NCBI GenBank assembly: GCA_964387775.1
Contig: CAYLZO010000177.1
Span: 1 to 11,318 of the forward strand
Length of the DNA: 11,318 nt
Direction of reading: 5' to 3'
Source of the DNA: CAYLZO01 sp964387775
GTDB lineage: Bacteria; Chloroflexota; Anaerolineae; JAAYZQ01
Part shown: positions 1 to 5,937 of the stretch, one piece after another
Numbering within the stretch: the first letter of the stretch is position 1
Layout: every line of letters starts with the position of its first letter
Made by a program: the position numbers and the translations under genes
The notes under the pieces: model-generated
What the model saw: only the letters and a program-made list of their open reading frames with translations
What the model was told of the DNA's origin: nothing
Databases searched by the model: none

Positions 1-206
1 AGGCGGTAGCGCGTCGGTCGCAGGCCGGTCTCCTCCTGCATCTCGCGGACCAGGGCCTCGGCCACCCTCTCGCCGTACTCGACGTGGCCGCCGGGGATGG
101 CGTACTGCCCCTCGACCTTGCTAAAGCGGGCGACGAATACTTCCCCCTGCCCGTTGACCAGCAACGCGCCGACGATCACCTCGGGAGAACGCCCGGCAGC
201 CGTCAT
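1..206 (-). CDS. Nudix hydrolase, 3' end cut by the window edge
   Basis: A protein of the Nudix family, which hydrolyses nucleoside diphosphates linked to another moiety. Only the first 68 residues are present; the C-terminal half lies beyond position 1. The Nudix box GX5EX7REUXEEXGU is complete at about residues 40-62: Gly40, Glu46, then REMQEETGL, with the metal-binding glutamates in REMQEE. Before it are a beta strand (VIVGALLV) and the typical IPGGH lead-in. The chosen ATG (206-204) overlaps the stop of the upstream PHP gene as ATGA and has a purine-rich GGGGGGAAAG just before it. The tight overlap implies translational coupling with the PHP and HAD genes. The substrate cannot be told from this fragment: MutT-like, ADP-ribose or other housecleaning activity are all possible. 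Family call is very secure, substrate unknown. Confidence 0.9.
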   Translation of the reverse strand, partial: MTAAGRSPEVIVGALLVNGQGEVFVARFSKVEGQYAIPGGHVEYGERVAEALVREMQEETGLRPTRYR

Positions 207-865
207 CTTTCCCCCCGCCGGTCCACGGGCCGGTAGCCGCCTCGTTTCAGGGCCGCGACCAACTCGGCGTCGGTCGTAATCTCGCCCGGGAACCAGGTCG
301 CCGCGCGGCCGACCTCGTGGGCGGCGTGGGCATCGGAGCCGCCCACGCCGGGCAAATCCAGGATGCGGGCCAGTTCGGCGGCCTGGGCGTTTTCCTCTGC
401 CTTGGAGCCGCCATTCAGGACCTCGACGGCGGTCAAGCCCTGCACCACGTCCATCGCGGCCAGGCGGTGGTCCAGGGGCAGGTTGCGCGCTTTGAGGGTG
501 TGCCACAGGGCGCTGTGGTTCCAGCGCCGGAAGGGGTGAGCGGGGATGAGCACGCCGCCGGCGCTTTGCACCGCCTGGCGCAAGGCCGGCCAACTGATAC
601 CGCTCTCAAAGTCGCGGTAGCAGCCAAAGACCAACACGTCGCCAAAGAGGGTGGCCTTGGCCTCGACGCCGCAAAAGACGGGAAAGTCGTACTTGCGGCG
701 GCCGATCTCCTGGGCTACCTCGGCGCCCTCGATGACCAGGTGCTCGGTGACGGCCACGCCGTCGAGCCCGGCCTCGACGGCGGCCTCGATCAGCGCCTCG
801 ATGGTCATGATGCTGCACGGCGAGGAGTGGGCGCTGTGGGTGTGCAGGTCGATCAGGGAAGCCAT
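203..865 (-). CDS. PHP-domain metal-dependent hydrolase
   Basis: A 220-residue stand-alone PHP (polymerase and histidinol phosphatase) domain protein. Visible metal-ligand motifs, in order: DLHTHS at 6-11 (His8, His10), TEH with His42, Glu68 in GVEAKA, PAHP with His110, and GSDAH with Asp178 and His180. These form the usual trinuclear metal site of PHP phosphoesterases. The family includes histidinol phosphatase, nucleoside 3',5'-bisphosphate phosphatases such as YciV/RnaAM, and many uncharacterised members; the sequence does not decide between them. The length equals a minimal PHP domain without the extra insertion domain seen in YciV. Its start overlaps the end of the HAD gene by 13 bp and its stop overlaps the Nudix start, so the three are one transcription unit. 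No strong ribosome binding site is visible, which fits coupled translation. Confidence 0.88.
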   Translation of the reverse strand: MASLIDLHTHSAHSSPCSIMTIEALIEAAVEAGLDGVAVTEHLVIEGAEVAQEIGRRKYDFPVFCGVEAKATLFGDVLVFGCYRDFESGISWPALRQAVQSAGGVLIPAHPFRRWNHSALWHTLKARNLPLDHRLAAMDVVQGLTAVEVLNGGSKAEENAQAAELARILDLPGVGGSDAHAAHEVGRAATWFPGEITTDAELVAALKRGGYRPVDRRGER

Positions 866-1569
866 GCCAGCAGGTTGCTGAGGTCCTCCACGACGAGGCA
901 GCCGGCCTCGGGAAAGAGGTGATAGGGGTCAAAGAGCACCGGCGTGACGCCGGCCCGCTCGGCGCCGACCACGTCGGCCCAATAGTTGTCCCCGATATAG
1001 ATCGATTCGGGGCCCTCGGTGTCCATGCGGGCCAGCGCCTCGTAAAAGATGCCGGGCTCCGGCTTGCGGACCCCGACCTCGCCCGAGGCCAGGGTCATGT
1101 CAAAGTAATCCCGCAGCTCCATGGCGTCCAGCAACTCGTAGAAGCGCTCGACGTTGTCGCGGTTGGTGATCAGGCCCAGGCTATAGCCCCGGTCGCCAAG
1201 TTCTTCCAGGGTCCGGCAGCCGGCCTGGGGACAGTCGTACACAAGCTCGATGTCCTGAAATCGGGCGGTCACGTCCCGGGCCAACTGGTCCAGGTCGCCC
1301 TGGATACCGACGACCTGGAGCATGTAGCGGTTAAAGTGCTGCCAGAACTCCTGCCGGCTGAAGGACTCCAGCTCGGCGCGGATGGCGGGGTCTACAAAGT
1401 ACTCGTGGCGCATCCGGCGCCCGCGGCGCTGGGCCTCGGCGTCGAGGGGCTGGCCGATGTCGACACAGAACCCGGCGATGACGTCAAAGCTGTCGGGCTC
1501 GTGAAAGACCAGCGTGCCGTCAAAATCAAAAAAGATGGTGCGAACCGGGGAATCTTGGCGAGAAATCAT
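853..1569 (-). CDS. HAD-superfamily hydrolase (phosphatase-like)
   Basis: A 238-residue HAD-family protein. Motif I is DFDGTL at 15-20 with nucleophile Asp15 and acid/base Asp17. Motif II is the Thr135 of LITNR. Motif III is Lys169 in GVRKPEP. Motif IV is IGDNYWADVVGA at 192-203 with Asp194 and Asp199. The roughly 110 residues between motifs I and II form an alpha-helical C1-type cap, as in the phosphoglycolate phosphatase, haloacid dehalogenase and YjjG/NANP groups. The GVRKPEPGIF and GDNYWADV wording points to a small-molecule or nucleotide phosphatase, not a dehalogenase. The start ATG lies 20 bp after the end of the cpaF-type gene and has no clear Shine-Dalgarno sequence, so it is probably expressed by readthrough from that gene. 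It overlaps the PHP gene by 13 bp. Substrate not assignable. Confidence 0.9.
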   Translation of the reverse strand: MISRQDSPVRTIFFDFDGTLVFHEPDSFDVIAGFCVDIGQPLDAEAQRRGRRMRHEYFVDPAIRAELESFSRQEFWQHFNRYMLQVVGIQGDLDQLARDVTARFQDIELVYDCPQAGCRTLEELGDRGYSLGLITNRDNVERFYELLDAMELRDYFDMTLASGEVGVRKPEPGIFYEALARMDTEGPESIYIGDNYWADVVGAERAGVTPVLFDPYHLFPEAGCLVVEDLSNLLAWLP

Positions 1570-1589
1570 AAAGGCGTCTTGTCTTTGAC

Positions 1590-2906
1590 CTAGCGAGTGT
1601 GCGTGCGGCGGCGGGAGGCCATAGACGCTGGCGCCTCCTTCATAAACATGGTGGCGCTGAACTCAAAGCCGTGGGCCCTGAGGCGGGGCTCAAAGCGGGG
1701 CCGGACCCCGCACGGTCCCATGGAACCGATCACCTTGCCCTCGCGCTCGCCCTCCTCCTCGAAGCGGAAGAGGTCCTGCATCACAATCGTCTCGCCCTCC
1801 ATGCCCTGCACCTCGGTGATGTTGATCACCTTGCGCGAGCCGTCGCGCAGGCGGGCCACCTGGACGATGAGGTCGATGGCCGAGACGATCTGGCGGCGGA
1901 CGACGTCGATGGGCAGGTCCACGCCGGCCATGAGGGTCAGGGTCTCCAGGCGGCCCAGGGTATCTCGCGGGGTGTTGGCGTGGATCGTGGTCAGCGAGCC
2001 GTCGTGCCCGGTGTTCATCGCCTGGAGCATGTCGAGGGCCTCGCCACCCCGGCACTCGCCGACGACGATGCGGTCGGGCCGCATCCGCAGCGAGTTTTTG
2101 ACCAGGTCCCGGATGGCCACCGGCTGGCTGTCGGGCACGTCGGCTTCGGCCGGCTTGGTCTCCAGGCGGACGACGTGGGGCTGGTGGAGTTGGAGCTCGG
2201 CCGCATCCTCGATGGTCACAATCCGCTCACCCTCGGGGATGAACCCGGAGAGGATGTTGAGCAGTGTCGTCTTGCCCGAGCCGGTCCCCCCCGAGACGAC
2301 GATGCTGAGCCGCGACACAACGCAAGCTTGCAAGAACTCGACCATCTGCATGGTCCAGGATCCAAAGCGAACGAGGTCCTCGACCGTGAGGGGGGTTTTG
2401 GAGAACTTGCGGATGGTGATGCTCGGCCCATCCACCGCCGAGGGGGGGATGATGGCGTTGACCCGCGAACCGTCGGGCAGGCGGGCGTCGACCATGGGCC
2501 AGCTTCGATCCACCTTGCGGCCCAGCGGCTTGATGATCCGCTGGATGATGCGGATCATGTGCTCGTCGTCGTCGAATCGGGCCTCCGTGGGCAGGAGCCG
2601 GCCGTCCTTTTCGATATAGATCCGATCCGGACCGTTGGCCATGACCTCCGTGACGTCGTCGTCGATGAGAAAGGGCTCCAGGGGGCCGTAACCCAGGATG
2701 TCGTTGGCCACCTGGCAAAAGATCTCGCGAGATTGCTCGTCGGGGAGTTCGATCTGCGCCTGGCGACACAACTCGACAAATCGCCGGCTGAGCATCTCCA
2801 GGGTTTGAGGCGAACGATCGGGAATGGTGCGAGGATCGACGAACCCCTGCAGCCGCTCGATCAACCACTGTTTTAGGCGGATAATGTTACTCTCTGATTG
2901 TGCCAT
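1590..2906 (-). CDS. cpaF: CpaF/TadA-type secretion ATPase (type II/IV secretion family)
   Basis: A cytoplasmic hexameric ATPase of the GspE/PilT/VirB11 superfamily, CpaF subgroup, which powers assembly of Tad-type pili or related secretion machines. The protein has 438 residues: an N-terminal all-alpha segment (1-60), a CpaF N-terminal domain with ILGYGPLEPFL and EVMANGPD (70-93), and a RecA-like domain. Motifs: Walker A GGTGSGKTT at 206-214, Asp box TIEDAAEL at 231-238, Walker B region IVVGECRGGEA at 280-290 with Glu284, and His box TTIHAN with His309. All catalytic residues are intact. The start at 2906 is preferred over an in-frame ATG 63 bp upstream, because AGGAAGGAG sits 6 nt before it and the promoter -10 lies inside the longer reading frame. 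No TadB, TadC, prepilin or CpaE gene is next to it; downstream are HAD, PHP and Nudix hydrolases. The family is certain; a pilus role is inference. Confidence 0.92.
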   Translation of the reverse strand: MAQSESNIIRLKQWLIERLQGFVDPRTIPDRSPQTLEMLSRRFVELCRQAQIELPDEQSREIFCQVANDILGYGPLEPFLIDDDVTEVMANGPDRIYIEKDGRLLPTEARFDDDEHMIRIIQRIIKPLGRKVDRSWPMVDARLPDGSRVNAIIPPSAVDGPSITIRKFSKTPLTVEDLVRFGSWTMQMVEFLQACVVSRLSIVVSGGTGSGKTTLLNILSGFIPEGERIVTIEDAAELQLHQPHVVRLETKPAEADVPDSQPVAIRDLVKNSLRMRPDRIVVGECRGGEALDMLQAMNTGHDGSLTTIHANTPRDTLGRLETLTLMAGVDLPIDVVRRQIVSAIDLIVQVARLRDGSRKVINITEVQGMEGETIVMQDLFRFEEEGEREGKVIGSMGPCGVRPRFEPRLRAHGFEFSATMFMKEAPASMASRRRTHTR

Positions 2907-2933
2907 GGCGCGCTCCTTCCTAGCCTTCAATTC

Positions 2934-2962
2934 ATTATACTCTATGACTGGGGAAAACGCAA
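2934..2962 (-). promoter_or_regulatory. Sigma-A-like promoter of the cpaF-type gene
   Basis: On the minus strand a perfect TATAAT (2939-2934) follows TTGCGT (2962-2957) with a 17-bp spacer. Transcription would begin near 2927, leaving a leader of about 20 nt that contains AGGAAGGAG (2921-2913), six nucleotides before the ATG at 2906. The placement supports the shorter start for the gene. The -35 matches only half of TTGACA, so the call rests on the -10 and its position. Confidence 0.6.
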
Positions 2963-3010
2963 CAAGCAAAATCTTTAGCGAGCCTCTCTGCCCCCCTCGC
3001 CCCTCCCCAT

Positions 3011-3038
3011 TTGACAGCTTTTGCTTTTTGACTAAAAT
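3011..3038 (+). promoter_or_regulatory. Sigma-A-like promoter of the tetR-ABC operon
   Basis: A perfect -35 TTGACA (3011-3016) and TAAAAT (3033-3038, five of six matches to TATAAT) are separated by 16 bp. The predicted start of transcription near 3045 falls at the centre of the palindrome at 3035-3056. The 182-bp spacer between the two divergent start codons (2907-3088) holds this promoter, the divergent cpaF promoter and the palindrome, with no sign of a small gene. Confidence 0.65.
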
Positions 3039-3056
3039 ATGACCCTGGTCATTTTT
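3035..3056 (+). promoter_or_regulatory. Candidate TetR operator palindrome
   Basis: An inverted repeat with arms AAATATGACC and GGTCATTTTT around a central CT. Nine of ten arm positions pair; only the T/T at 3038/3053 does not. It overlaps the -10 and the expected transcription start of the tetR promoter, where a bound repressor would block initiation. A further GGTCAT half-site lies at 3064-3069, 17 bp downstream of the right arm. Size, symmetry and place fit a TetR-family operator; binding by this regulator is inferred. Confidence 0.6.
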
Positions 3057-3088
3057 GCTGCGCGGTCATGATTGAAAAGGAGCAGGGG

Positions 3089-3700
3089 ATGGAGCAGGCA
3101 CTCTCCCGGCGGGAGTGTAAGAAACTAGAGACGCGGCAGGCGCTGCTGGAAGCGGCGGCGACCCTCTTTCGCGAACAGGGTTACGACAACACGACGATTG
3201 AGGCGATCACCGAGCGGGCCGACGTGGCCAAGGGGACCTTTTTCAACTACTTCCCCTCGAAGGAGGACCTGCTGGTCGAGTTGGCCGTCTGGGGCGTCGA
3301 GCGCCTGCGTGCGGCGCTGGAGGTGAGTCGGGGCGCGCCGGCCAGCCCTGTGGCCCGCCTCAAGCTGCTGACCCACCTCATGTGCGAACAGGTCAGCCGC
3401 GACCTCCACCTCATCCGGCGGGCCATGGCCACCCGCCTGAGCGGGCCGCCGCCCTCGCCGCAGCGGGCCAAACACCGGCTCCACGGCCTCTTTATCGAGC
3501 TGGTCGGCGAGGCCCAGGCCTGCGGCGAGATCCGCGCCGACGTGGCGACGGACGTGATCGGCGACCTGTTGCACGTCGCCCTCTTTCGGCGGATGATGGC
3601 CTGCCACCACGGCGAGGAAGCGCCGGCGGCGGCGCAGATCGATCAACTCATTGACCTGCTAATGGAGGGTCTGGCCGGACCCAACTGGAGAAAACCATGA
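3089..3700 (+). CDS. TetR/AcrR-family transcriptional regulator
   Basis: A 203-residue one-component regulator. The N-terminal DNA-binding domain (about 12-61) reads TRQALLEAAATLFREQGYD, then the helix-turn-helix around TTIEAITERADVAKGTFFNYF, which is the classic TetR pattern ending in the KGTFFNYFPSKEDLL signature. The C-terminal helical ligand and dimer domain (about 62-203) is not recognisable to a subfamily. The ATG at 3089 is chosen because AAAAGGAG (3075-3082) sits 6 nt before it. An in-frame ATG at 3068 has no ribosome site and would lie only about 23 nt from the predicted transcript start. The stop overlaps the start of the first ABC gene as ATGA, so regulator and exporter are co-transcribed. 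The likely role is ligand-relieved repression of its own operon, as for many drug-efflux TetR proteins. Ligand unknown. Confidence 0.93.
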   Translation: MEQALSRRECKKLETRQALLEAAATLFREQGYDNTTIEAITERADVAKGTFFNYFPSKEDLLVELAVWGVERLRAALEVSRGAPASPVARLKLLTHLMCEQVSRDLHLIRRAMATRLSGPPPSPQRAKHRLHGLFIELVGEAQACGEIRADVATDVIGDLLHVALFRRMMACHHGEEAPAAAQIDQLIDLLMEGLAGPNWRKP

Positions 3701-5937
3701 TTCGATTGGCAAAGTATCTGAAACCCTACCGGGGGATGATCCTCCTCTCGATCGTCCTGTTGTTCGCCCAGGCGAACTTTGACCTGGCCCTGCCCGACTA
3801 CCTCTCGCGCATCGTCAACGTCGGCATCCAGCAGGGCGGCGTGGAAAACGCGGTGCCCCTGGCCGTCCGCCAGAGCAAGATGGACAAGCTTCTGCTCTTT
3901 ACGAGCGCCGAGGGACAAGCGGCCGTGCGCGAGGCCTACACCCTGGTGACGGCAGAGTCGCCCGAGTACGGGGAGGCTGTGCAGGACTATCCGGCCCTGG
4001 CCGAGCAGCCGATCTATCTCCGCAACGAGTTGGACGAGGCCCAGATCGAGCGCCTCAACCCGGTGATGGGCCGGGCCTTCCTGGCCGTCTCCACCCTCGA
4101 GCAGATCATGGAGAATCCCGACCAGGCCAAAGAGATGGCGGGCGAGCTGCCCTTTGACCCCAGCATGATCCCGCCCGGGATGGACCTCTTTGACCTGTTG
4201 GGCCAACTGCCCGCCGCCCAGCGCCAGCAGATGGTCGAGTTGGTCAACGAGCGATTCGGCCTGCTGGGGGAGCGCATGGTCGTCCAGGCGGCGATGGCCC
4301 CCGTCCGGGCCGAATACGAGGCCCTGGGCGTGGACGCGGACCGGCTGCAAAACCGGTACATCCTGCGCGTGGGCGGCATCATGCTCCTATTGACCCTCCT
4401 GGCCGGGGCCTGCACCATCGCCGTCGGCTACCTGTCGGCCCAGACGGCGGCCGGCGCCGCCCGCGACATGCGCCACGATCTCTTTCGCCGCGTCGAGAGC
4501 TTTTCCAGCGCCGAGTTCGACACCTTTTCGACGGCCTCGCTCATCACCCGCTCGACCAACGACGTGACCCAGGTGCAGATGGTCGTCATCCTCATGGTGC
4601 GCATGGTTTTTTACGCGCCGATCCTGGGCATCGGGGCCATTATCCGGGCCGTGGGCAAGGGCGGCTCGATGTGGTGGATCATTGCCGTGGCGGTGTTGGT
4701 CCTCGTCGGCCTGGTCCTGATCGTCATGTCCATCGCCCTGCCCAAGTTCAAGATCATCCAGAAGCTCATCGACCGCATCAACCTGGTGGCCCGTGAGAAC
4801 CTGTCGGGCATGATGGTCGTCCGCGCCTTTAACCGGCAGGACTTTGAGGAGGCGCGCTTTGACCTGGCCAATCAAGACCTGACGGCCGTCAGCCTCTTTA
4901 TCAACCGCCTGATGGTGATCATGATGCCCCTGATGATGCTCCTCATGAACGGCCTGGCCGTGGCCATCATCTGGATCGGCGCCCACCAGGTGGCCGAGGC
5001 GAACATGCAAGTGGGCGACATGATCGCCTTTATGCAGTACGCCATGCAGATCGTCATGTCCTTCCTGATGCTGACCATGATGTTCATCTTTTTGCCGCGC
5101 GCGGCGGTCTCGGGCGAGCGCATCGCCGAGGTGTTAGAGACCGAGCCCTCCATCAACGACCCGAAAGAGCCGAGGCGGTTCCCGGCGACGTCGCGGGGGC
5201 GGATCGAGTTCCAGGACGTCTCTTTCCGTTATCCCGGCGCCCTGGACAACGTCCTGTGCAACATCACCTTTACGGCCCGGCCGGGCCAGACCACAGCCGT
5301 TATCGGCTCGACCGGCTGTGGCAAATCGACCCTGGTCAACCTCATCCCCCGCTTCTACGACGTGACCGACGGCGCCGTCCTGGTGGACGGCGTCGACGTC
5401 CGCCAGGTGACGCAGCACGAGCTGCGGGAGCGGATCGGCTACATTCCCCAGAGCGGCACCCTCTTTTCGGGGACCATCGAAAGCAACCTGCGCTACGGCG
5501 ACGAGGAAATCGGCGACGAGCGGCTGCGAGAAGCCATCGAGGTGGCCCAGGCCCGCGAATTCATCGAGGCCAAGCCCGAGGGGCTGGCAGCCGAGATCGC
5601 CCAGGGGGGCACCAACGTCTCGGGCGGGCAGAAACAGCGGCTGTCCATCGCCCGCGCCCTGGTCAAGAACCCGCCCATCTATATCTTTGACGACAGCTTT
5701 TCGGCCCTCGATTTCCGGACCGACGCGGCGTTGCGAGCCGCGCTCCAGGAGAAAATGGGCGACAGCACGGTTCTGATCGTCACCCAGCGGGTGTCCACCG
5801 TCAAAAACGCCGAGCAGATCATCGTGCTCGAGGAGGGCCGGATCGTGGGCAAGGGCGCCCACGCCGAGCTGATGAAAACGTGCGACACCTACCGGGAAAT
5901 CGCCCTCTCCCAGTTGAGCTTGGAGGAATTGGCATGA
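3697..5937 (+). CDS. ABC exporter half-transporter with degenerate ATP site and long TM1-TM2 insertion
   Basis: A 746-residue type IV (former type I) ABC exporter subunit with fused TMD and NBD, presumably heterodimerising with the next gene product in the cytoplasmic membrane. TM1 is at about 12-33, TM2 226-248, TM3 295-315, TM4 326-348, TM5 403-425, TM6 442-470; the NBD is at about 490-740. Walker A is GSTGCGKST (537-545) and the signature is VSGGQ (641-645). Walker B ends in Asp665, followed by Asp666 instead of the catalytic Glu. The H-loop has Gln697 instead of His. This is the pattern of the non-hydrolysing site subunit, like TM287 or BmrC. Residues about 34-222 form a mainly polar extracytoplasmic segment far longer than the usual short loop, which explains the length against about 580 for the family. 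GGAG precedes the ATG by 6 nt, and the ATG overlaps the tetR stop. Substrate (drug, lipid or peptide) unknown. Confidence 0.93.
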   Translation: MIRLAKYLKPYRGMILLSIVLLFAQANFDLALPDYLSRIVNVGIQQGGVENAVPLAVRQSKMDKLLLFTSAEGQAAVREAYTLVTAESPEYGEAVQDYPALAEQPIYLRNELDEAQIERLNPVMGRAFLAVSTLEQIMENPDQAKEMAGELPFDPSMIPPGMDLFDLLGQLPAAQRQQMVELVNERFGLLGERMVVQAAMAPVRAEYEALGVDADRLQNRYILRVGGIMLLLTLLAGACTIAVGYLSAQTAAGAARDMRHDLFRRVESFSSAEFDTFSTASLITRSTNDVTQVQMVVILMVRMVFYAPILGIGAIIRAVGKGGSMWWIIAVAVLVLVGLVLIVMSIALPKFKIIQKLIDRINLVARENLSGMMVVRAFNRQDFEEARFDLANQDLTAVSLFINRLMVIMMPLMMLLMNGLAVAIIWIGAHQVAEANMQVGDMIAFMQYAMQIVMSFLMLTMMFIFLPRAAVSGERIAEVLETEPSINDPKEPRRFPATSRGRIEFQDVSFRYPGALDNVLCNITFTARPGQTTAVIGSTGCGKSTLVNLIPRFYDVTDGAVLVDGVDVRQVTQHELRERIGYIPQSGTLFSGTIESNLRYGDEEIGDERLREAIEVAQAREFIEAKPEGLAAEIAQGGTNVSGGQKQRLSIARALVKNPPIYIFDDSFSALDFRTDAALRAALQEKMGDSTVLIVTQRVSTVKNAEQIIVLEEGRIVGKGAHAELMKTCDTYREIALSQLSLEELA

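Noticed and set aside
1599..2876. Long plus-strand frames opposite the cpaF-type gene
   Set aside because: Low-complexity translation with no motif; the minus strand carries all CpaF motifs.
2907..2969. Longer start for the cpaF-type gene at 2969
   Set aside because: The predicted -10 TATAAT lies within this extension, so it would not be transcribed from that promoter, and the strong ribosome site favours 2906.
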